A DNA stretch of 64,000 bases from an uncultured Pelagibacteraceae bacterium (lineage in GTDB: Bacteria; Pseudomonadota; Alphaproteobacteria; Pelagibacterales; Pelagibacteraceae), in assembly GCA_902590395.1 (NCBI GenBank), contig CACIWQ010000002.1, positions 57,288 through 121,287 of the forward strand. The letters run 5' to 3'. The notes below the pieces were generated by a model. That model worked only from the letters and a program-made list of their open reading frames with translations. It was not told the DNA's origin and made no database searches. Position numbers and translations under genes: made by a program. Shown here one piece after another: positions 1 through 8,631 of this stretch. Each line of letters opens with the position of its first letter. Position 1 is the first letter of the stretch.

Positions 1-30
1 GGATAGCCCCAATTAAAATTGGTCATAAAT

Positions 31-987
31 TTATTTTATCCATATAAACCATTTATCTTTGTGATCTTTAAGCCATTCTTCTGCAGCTTCTGGAATTGCT
101 AATCCACCAGTATCAACATAGTTTGCCATTTTATCAATGTCTGAATTGGAAAAATTCATGTGTTTTATAAGTTTATATCCTTTGGGATGATTTTTTTTAA
201 AATCATCGTTTACTGCTAATTTTAAATATCCATTGATCGGATTATCACAATCATATAATTTTTTAGGATTAATGCCCCAAGATGCATCAGAAATACACTT
301 TGGGTCATGCTTGGGAAAATCCACAAATTTGCCTTTGTATTTTGCTCCGATAAAATTTGGACTCCAATTAAATACTACAATTGGTTTTTCATTTTTTACT
401 GCTTGATCTAACTCTTTCCAAATAGAACCAGCTGAAGATAAGCTTTTAACAACAAAATTCATTCCAAGTGCTTTAATTCTTTCAGCATCGTGTTGTGACC
501 ACTCGACTGGTCCTCCGATATAAACTCCTTTTCCATTCGAATCTGTTCTCGCAAATATAGATGAACATTTATTAAGAGCTTTCCATTCAGGTAAACCCGG
601 GCATTCTTTTTCTACATACTCAGGGTACCACCAACCCATTCTTGTAACCGCATCATGAGTTAATATCTCTTCAATACCTCCTCCGCTTAGAGCTTTGTTG
701 TAAGATTCTCCAAATTGAGTTTCCCATATTTCGTGCACAATATCGATATCACCGTCTGCCATTGACTGATAAACAGTTTGACTATCCATTAAAACATATT
801 CTACTTTTTCATCTACTTTTTTCATAAGTTCGCCAATAACCGTAGCTCCTACTAGTTGACTTGACCAATTATGTATTGCTATTTTTATCACGCCGCTTTT
901 ATCAGCTTTTGCCTCTACAAAAAAAATTGTTAGTATTAATAAAAAAACTGATATTAACTTAGCTGTATAATTAATTGTATTTTTCAT
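31..987 (-). CDS. Second periplasmic substrate-binding protein (OpuAC/TmoX family)
   Basis: A 318-residue secreted binding protein of the glycine betaine/TMAO ABC family. The N-terminus is a signal peptide (hydrophobic residues about 10-25, cleavage near EAKA). It shares with the binding protein encoded at 5232-6173 the motifs HNWSSQ, a HE-x-W pair, an EW/SWHQ-type segment and FNWSPNF, whose tryptophans probably form the aromatic cage for a quaternary or N-oxide ammonium group. It is the last gene of the importer operon, 28 bases after the permease gene. Two binding proteins for one permease/ATPase set suggests a second ligand such as another betaine or amine; the ligand itself cannot be read from sequence. 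An AT-rich dyad at 9-22 lies just past the stop and lacks a clear T-run. Confidence 0.85.
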   Translation of the reverse strand: MKNTINYTAKLISVFLLILTIFFVEAKADKSGVIKIAIHNWSSQLVGATVIGELMKKVDEKVEYVLMDSQTVYQSMADGDIDIVHEIWETQFGESYNKALSGGGIEEILTHDAVTRMGWWYPEYVEKECPGLPEWKALNKCSSIFARTDSNGKGVYIGGPVEWSQHDAERIKALGMNFVVKSLSSAGSIWKELDQAVKNEKPIVVFNWSPNFIGAKYKGKFVDFPKHDPKCISDASWGINPKKLYDCDNPINGYLKLAVNDDFKKNHPKGYKLIKHMNFSNSDIDKMANYVDTGGLAIPEAAEEWLKDHKDKWFIWIK

Positions 988-1015
988 ATTGCTTGGAAAT
1001 TACTATATTTTTTCT

Positions 1016-3175
1016 TTAATAATCTTCTAGTCCTAACAATTTTTTTCGCTTATTTGCCCAAGTGCGAATTAAATTATCAACGGCTAAACCAATAAAAGCA
1101 ACACAGAGACCAAGGATCAGTCCTTTACCTCCTCCTTTTACATCAGATAAAGCTTTTAAAATATATTGTCCTAAATCTTCTGTTCCAATGAAAGCTCCAA
1201 TAATTACCATAAATAATGCGAAGACAACGGTTTGATTAATTCCAAGCATGATATGAGGAAATGCTAATGGAAATTGAATCTTAAGCAATCTTTGCATAGG
1301 TGTTACACCAGACATTGAAGCGGCATCGTGTAAAGCTGGCGGAACACTACGAAGTCCTTCAATAGTGTAACGTGTTGCAGGAATAGTTGCATAAACTATT
1401 ACTGCAATTAACACTGATGTATCTGTCACACCAAAGAGCATCATAACAGGGATTAAATAAACAAAAGATGGAAATGTTTGTAGAGTGTCACATATTCCTA
1501 AAACAATCTTTGTACTAGTTTTATTTTGCGCAGCTAAAGATCCAACAATTATCCCGATTATACCTGATGCGATCACACCAAAAGTTGCCATGTAAGCTGT
1601 AACTAAAGCTCTATCCCACCAAGGGCTTAAAGCTATAAATAGTGTAAAACCACCAACTACAAGCGCTGAACGAATACCGCCAACTATATAACCGGTTCCC
1701 ATAACTAAAACGAACGTTGCAACAACTGGCATCCTAAGAAAAGCAGCCCTCATTGGTTGTAAAACATCTTGAATTAACCAGGTGTTAAATATTTTTAATG
1801 TTTGAAAAAATGTATCCCATATCCAATCAACACCTGCATTCCAAAATGGTTCGCCTGAAATTCCTTTATTATGTGGCACTTCATACAAATAATTAAAGCC
1901 TTCTTTAAAATAAAAAGAACCAACAGAAGCAAATATTAATCCAACTACCACTGCTCCGACAAAAAATATTCCATATCTATGACGTTCGAAAAATGAAAGG
2001 TTTGCAAAATAATCTGTTTGTTTGTGAGCCCAGGCCAAAGACATTTTATCTAGAAGAACTGCAATTAAAGTAATGCAAATACCAGCTTCTAAAGCTAAAC
2101 CAATTCTAAGTTGATTTAAGGCTAGCAATAAATTCCATCCTAAACCTTTAGCTCCTATAAAGGACGCAATAACCGCCATGGCTAAACACTGCATAATGAC
2201 TTGGTTTACCCCAATTAAAATATCTGTTCTCGCCGTTGGAATTAACACCTTAAATAAAAGTTGAAAGTCGTTACAACCGCTCATCTTTCCTGCATGAACC
2301 ACGTCAGGTGATACTTTTCTGAGTCCCAACAAAGTTAAACGTACCATTGGTGGTGTTGCAAAAATTATTGTCGCAATTGCTCCAGCATGATCTCCGACTC
2401 CAAATATTACCATTATTGGAACCAGATAAGAATAATGCGGCATGGTTTGCATTACATTCAATATAGGATTCAATGCTCCTTCAACTCTTTTACTTCTATA
2501 CGCCCAAATTCCTAAGACTAAACCAAGAAGAAAAGAAATTGGCGCTGCTACTAAAACAAATGAAAGCGTTTCCATTGAAGGTTTCCATTGACCAAATACA
2601 GAAATATAAATCATGGTGATGGCTGAAAATATTGCAAGACCTTTTCCATTAAGTTTATAACCCAATATAAATGCACCAGCAGTAACTATAGTCCATGGAA
2701 TTCCTGGTAATTCAGCCCACGGATTAGCATCAATCCAGTCCCAGCTTGTAAATGCAACAACGGTTTTAATTCCACCAATTAAAATTTCACGAATAAATTC
2801 AATTAAAAAAAGCATAGTAGCTGAAATCACTCTGGTAATTTGTAAAATCAGTGGTCGTGTTTGAAACTCTTTAATATCAGCATTCCAAAACTCAATTGGC
2901 ATCCAGTCATTTAATAAAAAAAACAATGAATCATTCACCCAGATTGGTAACCAGCCAAGTAATGGTGGCAACCTCCAAAGAGTGTCATATGCATAATATC
3001 TAACCTCTATTCCAAAAAGATTATAAGAACTTAGATTTGGATCTTTCGAATATTCAGCAATAGATCTTATATATTTATATCCTTCTGGAACATCTATACC
3101 AAAACACAAACCAAAAAAAACTATTAGCAAAAAAAGCCACTGGAATGAATTTGGGTATTTTTTTATAATTTCCAT
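1016..3175 (-). CDS. tmoW: Fused double-domain ABC permease, TMAO/betaine type (TmoW-like)
   Basis: A 719-residue inner-membrane permease made of two binding-protein-dependent transport domains in one chain. Each half carries its own EAA-type cytoplasmic loop, SGCNDFQLLFKVLIPTA near residue 300 and SGVTPMQRLLKIQFPLA near residue 635, followed by GVNQ or GINQ. The usual ProW permease has one such domain and about 330 residues, as the one at 37243-38253 does, so this is an internal duplication or fusion. TmoW of the TMAO importer in marine bacteria is, as I recall, of this large type. The gene lies 3 bases after the ATPase gene and in the same operon as tmoX, opposite tdm. TMAO as substrate is inferred from that context. 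Confidence 0.85.
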   Translation of the reverse strand: MEIIKKYPNSFQWLFLLIVFFGLCFGIDVPEGYKYIRSIAEYSKDPNLSSYNLFGIEVRYYAYDTLWRLPPLLGWLPIWVNDSLFFLLNDWMPIEFWNADIKEFQTRPLILQITRVISATMLFLIEFIREILIGGIKTVVAFTSWDWIDANPWAELPGIPWTIVTAGAFILGYKLNGKGLAIFSAITMIYISVFGQWKPSMETLSFVLVAAPISFLLGLVLGIWAYRSKRVEGALNPILNVMQTMPHYSYLVPIMVIFGVGDHAGAIATIIFATPPMVRLTLLGLRKVSPDVVHAGKMSGCNDFQLLFKVLIPTARTDILIGVNQVIMQCLAMAVIASFIGAKGLGWNLLLALNQLRIGLALEAGICITLIAVLLDKMSLAWAHKQTDYFANLSFFERHRYGIFFVGAVVVGLIFASVGSFYFKEGFNYLYEVPHNKGISGEPFWNAGVDWIWDTFFQTLKIFNTWLIQDVLQPMRAAFLRMPVVATFVLVMGTGYIVGGIRSALVVGGFTLFIALSPWWDRALVTAYMATFGVIASGIIGIIVGSLAAQNKTSTKIVLGICDTLQTFPSFVYLIPVMMLFGVTDTSVLIAVIVYATIPATRYTIEGLRSVPPALHDAASMSGVTPMQRLLKIQFPLAFPHIMLGINQTVVFALFMVIIGAFIGTEDLGQYILKALSDVKGGGKGLILGLCVAFIGLAVDNLIRTWANKRKKLLGLEDY

Positions 3176-3178
3176 AAA

Positions 3179-4213
3179 TTATAAATTCTCTTTTCTTCCA
3201 CCAAATACAGTATGAATAACTTTAGATGGCTTAACGATTCCAACAACTTTATTATTAGAATCAACAACCGAGACAGGTTTCTCTTGTCCTAAAATTTTTT
3301 CAGCAACCGTTTCTATTATTGCATCCTTAGAAACTTTTAAATCACTTAAATTTTTGGTGTCACTTGTTGGATCCATCACGGATTCAATTTTTAATACTTT
3401 TTCTCTTGGAACTTCTTGGGTAAATTTTCTCACGTATTCAGTTGCTGGGCTTAAAACAATATTTGCTGGAGTATCTAATTGCTCAATAATTCCATCTTTC
3501 ATTATTGCAATTCGATCTGCAAGCCTAAGTGCTTCGTCAAAATCATGTGTGACAAACATAATTGTTTTCTTTAAAGCGCCTTGTAATCTTAAAAATTCAT
3601 CTTGCATTTCTTTTCTAATTAATGGATCAAGCGCAGAAAAAGGTTCATCTAGAAACCAGATATCAGGCTCAACAGCCAAAGATCTTGCGATTCCTACCCT
3701 TTGCTGTTGTCCACCAGATAATTCTCGAGGAAAATAATTTTCTCTTCCCTCTAGACCAACAAGTTTGGCCATTTCTACAGCCTTTGAAATACTATCTTCA
3801 GTTTTTATTCCTTTGATCTGCAAAGGAAAAGCAATGTTTTCTAAAACAGTTTTGTGCGGAAGAAGAGCAAAACTTTGAAATACCATCCCCATTTTATTTC
3901 GTCTTAACTCAATCAACTCTTTATTTTTTAAAGCTAATAAATCCTGACCCTCAATATAAATTTTTCCTGCTGTAGCATCTGTTAATCTCGATATACATCT
4001 AAGCAATGTTGATTTTCCAGAACCAGACAATCCCATTACAACTAACATTTCTCCTTTTGAAACTTCAAAAGAAGCATTGTTAACGCCCACGATACAGCCA
4101 GCGTCTTGGAAAGATTTTGCATCTACGTTGCCGCTAACGCCTTGAAGCATTTTTTTAGCGTTTATTCCAAAAACTTTATAAACTGACTCACATTTGATTA
4201 CTGGTGCTGACAT
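3179..4213 (-). CDS. tmoV: ABC transporter ATPase, TMAO/betaine type (TmoV-like)
   Basis: A 344-residue cytoplasmic ATPase that powers the TMAO/betaine importer. Visible motifs are Walker A GLSGSGKST near residue 61, the Q-loop VFQSFALLPHKT, the signature LSGGQQQRVGIARS, Walker B DIWFLDEPFSALDP and the H-loop FVTHDFDEA. The C-terminal 70 residues form a degenerate CBS-like tail as in ProV/OpuAA proteins. An insertion near residues 20-35 (KKMLQGVSGNVDAKSF) precedes the nucleotide-binding core. The start has a close GGGAGAA ribosome site. It sits between the membrane-anchored unknown (8-base spacer upstream) and the double permease gene. TMAO specificity is inferred from the divergent tdm cluster. 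Confidence 0.87.
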   Translation of the reverse strand: MSAPVIKCESVYKVFGINAKKMLQGVSGNVDAKSFQDAGCIVGVNNASFEVSKGEMLVVMGLSGSGKSTLLRCISRLTDATAGKIYIEGQDLLALKNKELIELRRNKMGMVFQSFALLPHKTVLENIAFPLQIKGIKTEDSISKAVEMAKLVGLEGRENYFPRELSGGQQQRVGIARSLAVEPDIWFLDEPFSALDPLIRKEMQDEFLRLQGALKKTIMFVTHDFDEALRLADRIAIMKDGIIEQLDTPANIVLSPATEYVRKFTQEVPREKVLKIESVMDPTSDTKNLSDLKVSKDAIIETVAEKILGQEKPVSVVDSNNKVVGIVKPSKVIHTVFGGRKENL

Positions 4214-4220
4214 ATTCTCC

Positions 4221-4748
4221 CTAAAAATTTTTTATAAAATATACCCTAGTATCTATACTTGTTTTTAAAAAGCCTTTAGCTTCACCTGATACTGTAATTG
4301 TTTCGGTCGTACCTTGCAAAGCCCTTATTATATATTCTGCAAAACATTTATTTGTAGAATCGTCCCATTTTACTGAAAATTTATCAATTTTATTTCCGTT
4401 GTCGAAATATAATTTCTTTGCTTCATAATCCGTAATATTTGCCCCTATCATTGCACGCTGAACCACAATTCTAGTATTTTTACATACCGCCTCATATTCG
4501 CTCGCAGATAATTTGTATCCTTCATTTCCTTCAAAAAAATTTAATCTACCTTTGGGAAGTGAAGCAACTACAGTTTCGTTATTATCTTCAGTTTTACTAC
4601 CTTCTGCTGACTTATCGTCTGCTCCAAAAAAAACATTTAACATCATAAATGAAAGAATTATTATTACTGTTAACCCAACAAGACCAAACATTTGTCTAAA
4701 GCTTTCGGGGGTTTCTTTGAATTTTTTTAAATTATTTTCTAAAAACAT
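4221..4748 (-). CDS. Single-pass membrane protein of unknown function in the TMAO importer operon
   Basis: A 175-residue protein I do not recognise. It has a short cytoplasmic N-terminus with many charged residues (1-20), one hydrophobic helix at about 22-42, an acidic low-complexity linker (GADDKSAEGSKTEDNNE) and a C-terminal soluble domain of about 110 residues with two cysteines (CKNT and NKCFAEY). The topology predicts a periplasmic domain anchored in the inner membrane. It lies between the MORN protein (8-base spacer) and the ATPase (7-base spacer), so it is almost certainly co-transcribed with the importer. A role in transporter assembly or periplasmic scaffolding is possible, but nothing in the sequence proves it. 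Confidence 0.7.
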   Translation of the reverse strand: MFLENNLKKFKETPESFRQMFGLVGLTVIIILSFMMLNVFFGADDKSAEGSKTEDNNETVVASLPKGRLNFFEGNEGYKLSASEYEAVCKNTRIVVQRAMIGANITDYEAKKLYFDNGNKIDKFSVKWDDSTNKCFAEYIIRALQGTTETITVSGEAKGFLKTSIDTRVYFIKNF

Positions 4749-4756
4749 TATTTTTT

Positions 4757-5140
4757 TTAATTTGGTTCAGCTAATTTACCGTTTTTCCAAATACCTTTCT
4801 TGATTGTTCCATCTGCCAAAGTAAAAGTTCCTTGTCCATGCATGTTGCCATTATTCCACTCACCAGCGTATGTGGCACCATCTGGAAAAGTTAAAGTCCC
4901 CTGTCCTTGCCATATACTATTTTGAAAAGTCCCCTTATAAATGTATCCGTTTGGCCAAGTTTCAGTTCCTTGCCCATGTTTGTTGCCACCGTTCCATTCA
5001 CCTGTGTATGAAGTTAAGTCTGTATAATTCCAAGTCCCAACTCCATTATCGCAGTCACCATCTACACATCCAGTTGAACGTGCAAACCCTATATTGCAAA
5101 GAATCAAACCTAAAAATATATATAGAAACAGTTTCTTCAT
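4757..5140 (-). CDS. Secreted MORN-repeat protein
   Basis: A 127-residue protein with an N-terminal signal sequence (hydrophobic residues 4-20, possible cleavage after GFA), a small cysteine-rich stretch (TGCVDGDCDNG) and about four MORN repeats of the form Y-x-G-x-W/F-x(n)-G-Q-G-T-x-T-x-x-D/N-G. MORN repeats form beta-hairpin arrays and usually act in protein or membrane contacts, not catalysis. The gene is preceded by a GGGG-type ribosome site and lies downstream of tmoX, past an intercistronic terminator-like hairpin. Its presence inside a TMAO importer operon is unusual. It may be exported and could bind the envelope or the binding protein, which is inference. Confidence 0.82.
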   Translation of the reverse strand: MKKLFLYIFLGLILCNIGFARSTGCVDGDCDNGVGTWNYTDLTSYTGEWNGGNKHGQGTETWPNGYIYKGTFQNSIWQGQGTLTFPDGATYAGEWNNGNMHGQGTFTLADGTIKKGIWKNGKLAEPN

Positions 5141-5164
5141 ATCCCCACCTATAAATTACACTAA

Positions 5165-5203
5165 AAATAAAAAAAAATCCCCCCTAGTTTTTGCTAGGGA
5201 GGA
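5165..5203 (-). terminator. Intercistronic terminator or attenuator after tmoX
   Basis: On the minus strand a GC-rich hairpin (CCTCCCTAG paired with CTAGGGGGG across a CAAAAA loop) is followed by a run of T, the form of an intrinsic terminator. It lies between tmoX and the MORN gene, so it would let binding-protein mRNA exceed the downstream membrane genes, as is common for ABC importers. Confidence 0.8.
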
Positions 5204-5231
5204 TCATTAAAAAGTTAAGTTTTACCAATAA

Positions 5232-6173
5232 TTACTTAGTCCACTTTTTCCAAACTTTTTTGTTTTTCTTTAACCATGTTTTTGCAGCGTCTTCATGAGT
5301 CATTTTATCAATGTCTACATAAGCTGCCATTGCACCAATTTGACTTGTGTTGAATGACAATTTTTTAAACATAGCTGCTGCACCTGGATGAGATTTCGTC
5401 CAGTTTTCATTCACAGCTTTTTTCAGATAGCCATCAGGTGAACCACATTTTCCGTCTCCACCATCGACTGGTCTGCAACCATCAAAGTAAGGTGGAAATT
5501 GAATAAATGTAAAACCAGCACCATCTGTAAAGTTTGGTGTCCAGTTAAAAATTATAGTTCCTCTTCCTTCTTTTTTAGCTGCTGCTAATTCTGCCCATAG
5601 TGCATCGGCACCACCAGCAAATTTAACCATCCAATTATCTGCGAGTCCTAAAGCTTCTAAACGCTGAGGCATTAAGTCTTGGTGCCAACTTTGTGGCCCT
5701 TCTAACCAACGACCTTTTCCACCAGAGTCTGGAGTTACGAAATTTTTCCAGCACTTTTCAGACTTCATAGCTTCCCAGTTTGGTAAACCTGGACAAAGCC
5801 CTTTGTCAGCTACCCAGTTTGGATAACCCATATCTTCTAAAGTTCTTGCTTCATGGTCACCCCAATCTAGCAAGCCACCTTTATCACGAGCTATGTCGAA
5901 TGATTTACCGAAAGCAGATTGCCAAACTTCGTGTGATATATCCACATCACCAATACGAATTGACTCATAAACTGCATTAGAGTCTGCTGGTACATATTCT
6001 ACATTACCACCCATGTCTTGAATAATTCCACCTATCACATGTGCCATAACTATTTGGCTTGACCAATTGTGAACTGGAATTCTTGTAGGTTTTTTACTGT
6101 CAGCTGCATAAGCGGCTAAACTAAATGCCGATATGATTGCTGCAACAATTAAACCTTTTATTGCTTTAATCAT
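5232..6173 (-). CDS. tmoX: TMAO-type periplasmic binding protein (TmoX-like)
   Basis: A 313-residue secreted binding protein. I start it at 6173, where a GGGGGA ribosome site sits 4 bases upstream and a signal peptide begins at once (residues 1-22, cleavage near AYA-AD); a start at 6203 would place ten extra residues before the signal. Conserved tryptophan-bearing segments (HNWSSQ near residue 34, HEVWQSAFG, SWHQD, FNWTPNF) match the aromatic-cage design of TMAO and betaine binding proteins. It is the promoter-proximal gene of the importer operon and is divergent from tdm across a 112-base region with back-to-back promoter motifs. TmoX identity rests on that pairing with tdm and the fused permease; glycine betaine cannot be excluded. 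Confidence 0.82.
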   Translation of the reverse strand: MIKAIKGLIVAAIISAFSLAAYAADSKKPTRIPVHNWSSQIVMAHVIGGIIQDMGGNVEYVPADSNAVYESIRIGDVDISHEVWQSAFGKSFDIARDKGGLLDWGDHEARTLEDMGYPNWVADKGLCPGLPNWEAMKSEKCWKNFVTPDSGGKGRWLEGPQSWHQDLMPQRLEALGLADNWMVKFAGGADALWAELAAAKKEGRGTIIFNWTPNFTDGAGFTFIQFPPYFDGCRPVDGGDGKCGSPDGYLKKAVNENWTKSHPGAAAMFKKLSFNTSQIGAMAAYVDIDKMTHEDAAKTWLKKNKKVWKKWTK

Positions 6174-6214
6174 GTTTCCCCCATAATTAATTAGTGTTAA
6201 CATTAATTAAGCAA

Positions 6215-6243
6215 AGTCTATGCCCGTGTTTTTCGCGAGTCAA
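6215..6243 (-). promoter_or_regulatory. Probable sigma-70 promoter for tmoX
   Basis: On the minus strand TTGACT and TAGACT are separated by exactly 17 bases, which would start transcription near 6208 and give a leader of about 35 bases before the tmoX ATG. Motif matching only. Confidence 0.5.
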
Positions 6244-6249
6244 TGTCCA

Positions 6250-6278
6250 TTGCGTCAAAATTAATCACTGGATATAGT
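6250..6278 (+). promoter_or_regulatory. Probable sigma-70 promoter for tdm
   Basis: TTGCGT and TATAGT are separated by 17 bases. Transcription would be expected to start about 7 bases after the -10 box, at or next to the ATG at 6286, so the tdm message may be leaderless. The motif begins 7 bases after the end of the divergent tmoX promoter motif. Confidence 0.45.
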
Positions 6279-6285
6279 GTTATCA

Positions 6286-8631
6286 ATGTTTAAAAATTTA
6301 ACCAGTATGGATATTAGAGACCCTGGAATGAGATCGTTACCACCAGGAGTTGAAAGATACCTCGTAAAAGGCGGAGGACTTTCAGTAATAACTTTAGATC
6401 CAGATGACAAAATTGAAATAACAGACACTGAAGGAAAACAAAAATGTGAAATAATTGTTTTCAATAAAGACGGAAAACCCGATTGTAGTTTATTAGGACT
6501 CAAAGAAAAAAATGATCCAAAAAACATAAAGAAAATTTTATCTGATAAAAATGAGAGCGCTTTTCAAGCAGCTAACACTTTAAAAAAAAGAAATTTAAAT
6601 GTCGGTAAAGCAAAAGCATCAATTTTATTTAGTGAAGATTCTAAAGCGGGAGAGAAAGTAAATTTAGTTTCTAAAGACAAATGTACTTGCGTATTTTCTG
6701 CTCCCGGCAATGCCATGAAAATAGACGAACAAAATCCTCCAACAGATTTACTTTTAATGGTTAAGCGATCAAAACCAAATAAATATAAAGGCAAACCTAA
6801 TATTCCTGAACCTCTTGTAGATCCATTGAATGAAATATTAATTGAACACAGCACAGCTATTGAATACCAAGTCAAAAAAGGAGATTACATTCAAATTATA
6901 AATCCATTTGGAAGACAGTGTTCAGATTTTTTAGCTTTTGATACAGAAAAATTAGAGAAAGGAATTGAGCGAGGATTAGATCCATTAACAACAAGGACTT
7001 TTATGGGTGCTCTTTATCCTGCTCCCGGTTTGTTTTCAAAATTTTTTGATATGGATCAAGATCCAATGATTGAGGTGGTAAGAGATACAGTAGGAAGACA
7101 TGATACTTTTAACTTAGCATGTACCTCAAAATATTATGAAGACGCCGGATATTTTGGTCATGCAAACTGTTCTGATAATTTAAATAAAGTCTTAGAAAAG
7201 TATAAAATTGAAAAAAGAAAAGGATGGCCTGCTATAAATCTTTTTTTTAATACCATTGCTAATGCCCAAAATGCTGTGATTGGAGGAGAGTCCTGGGCTA
7301 GACCTGGTGACTATGTATTATTTCGCGCTTTAAAAGACTTAACTTGTGGAACTACAGCATGTCCAAGTGATATTGACGATTGTAATGGGTGGGATCCGAC
7401 TGATATTTTTGTTAGAGTTTATGATAAGAAAAAAGAATTTTCAAAAGCGGTAGCATTCAGAATGAAAACGGATTCGGAGCCAAAATTGACACAAGAAACA
7501 GGATTTCACAAAAAAACTTCAAAACTTACTAGAAATTTTATTGATTATAATGGTTATTGGTTGGCAAATAATTATACGAATTATGGAACTATTAAAGAAT
7601 ACACTGCATGTAGGGAAAAAGCCATTGCGATTGATTTATCTCCATTAAGAAAATTTGAAATAGTTGGGCCAGATTCAGAAAGCTTAATGCAATACGCGCT
7701 TACAAGAAATGTTAAAAAACTTTCAATTGGACAGGTTAGTTATGCAGCTATGTGCTACGAGCATGGTGGTATGGTAGACGATGGTACAATTTATCGACTT
7801 GGTAAAGAAATGTTTAGATGGATTGGAGGTCAAGAGTATGGCGGTGATTGGCTAAGGGAATTAGCAAAGAAAAAAAATTATAAAGCTTGGGTAAAATCTT
7901 CAACAGATCAAATTCATAATATTTCTGTTCAAGGACCAAATAGTAGAAAAATTCTTGAAAAATTTGTTTGGACTCCGCCTGCGCAGCCAACAGTAAATGA
8001 ACTTAAATGGTTTAGATTTACTATAGGAAGAATTGGTGATCATTTAGGAACTCCTTTGATGATTTCTAGAACAGGATATACCGGCGAATTAGGATTCGAA
8101 GTATGGTGTCATCCGAAAGATGCTTCGGAAGTTTGGGACAAAGTTTGGGAATCTGGAAAAGATCTAGGAATAGCTCCGATGGGGCTTGAAGGTTTAGATA
8201 TGGTAAGAATCGAAGCGGGATTAATTTTTGGAGGTCTTGAATTTAATGACCAAACTGACCCGTTTGAAGCGGGGATTGGTTTTTCTGTAGCTCTAAAAAC
8301 TAAAGAAGATGATTTTGTTGGAAAAGATGCTCTAATAAAAAGAAAAGCATCCCCACAAAAAAAACTTGTTGGTTTAGAACTAATCGGTAAAGAACAGGCG
8401 GCAAATGGAGATGGAGTACACGTAGGAAGAGCTACTGTTGGTGTAATAACTAGTGGTATGATCTCTCCTGTGTTAAATAAGAATATTGCGCTTTGTAGAA
8501 TGGATGTTAAGTATTCTGAAATAGGAACTGAGGTTGAAGTGGGAAAAATTGATGGTCATCAAAAAAGAATTGGGGCGAAAGTAGTTAGATTTCCTTTCTA
8601 TGATCCCGACAAAACAAAAGTAAAGGCATAA
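6286..8631 (+). CDS. tdm: Trimethylamine N-oxide demethylase (Tdm)
   Basis: A 781-residue two-part enzyme. The N-terminal half is a DUF1989-type domain with cysteines near residues 279, 295 and 354-366 (ACTSK, HANCSDN, TCGTTACPSDIDDC), plausible zinc ligands. The C-terminal half from about residue 400 is a GcvT/aminomethyltransferase fold with the folate-site signatures ISVQGPNSRKIL and SRTGYTGELGFEV. This DUF1989-GcvT architecture and length are those of the TMAO demethylase of marine and methylotrophic bacteria, which splits TMAO to dimethylamine and formaldehyde, the GcvT part handing the one-carbon unit to tetrahydrofolate. I prefer the ATG at 6286 because of the promoter spacing; GTG 6277 and ATG 6307 are alternatives. 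It abuts the next gene (stop then ATG with no gap). Confidence 0.88.
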   Translation: MFKNLTSMDIRDPGMRSLPPGVERYLVKGGGLSVITLDPDDKIEITDTEGKQKCEIIVFNKDGKPDCSLLGLKEKNDPKNIKKILSDKNESAFQAANTLKKRNLNVGKAKASILFSEDSKAGEKVNLVSKDKCTCVFSAPGNAMKIDEQNPPTDLLLMVKRSKPNKYKGKPNIPEPLVDPLNEILIEHSTAIEYQVKKGDYIQIINPFGRQCSDFLAFDTEKLEKGIERGLDPLTTRTFMGALYPAPGLFSKFFDMDQDPMIEVVRDTVGRHDTFNLACTSKYYEDAGYFGHANCSDNLNKVLEKYKIEKRKGWPAINLFFNTIANAQNAVIGGESWARPGDYVLFRALKDLTCGTTACPSDIDDCNGWDPTDIFVRVYDKKKEFSKAVAFRMKTDSEPKLTQETGFHKKTSKLTRNFIDYNGYWLANNYTNYGTIKEYTACREKAIAIDLSPLRKFEIVGPDSESLMQYALTRNVKKLSIGQVSYAAMCYEHGGMVDDGTIYRLGKEMFRWIGGQEYGGDWLRELAKKKNYKAWVKSSTDQIHNISVQGPNSRKILEKFVWTPPAQPTVNELKWFRFTIGRIGDHLGTPLMISRTGYTGELGFEVWCHPKDASEVWDKVWESGKDLGIAPMGLEGLDMVRIEAGLIFGGLEFNDQTDPFEAGIGFSVALKTKEDDFVGKDALIKRKASPQKKLVGLELIGKEQAANGDGVHVGRATVGVITSGMISPVLNKNIALCRMDVKYSEIGTEVEVGKIDGHQKRIGAKVVRFPFYDPDKTKVKA

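Noticed and set aside
8-22. CCAATT-AA-AATTGG dyad just after the first gene
   Set aside because: Short, AT-rich and without a T-run on the minus strand; not enough to call a terminator.
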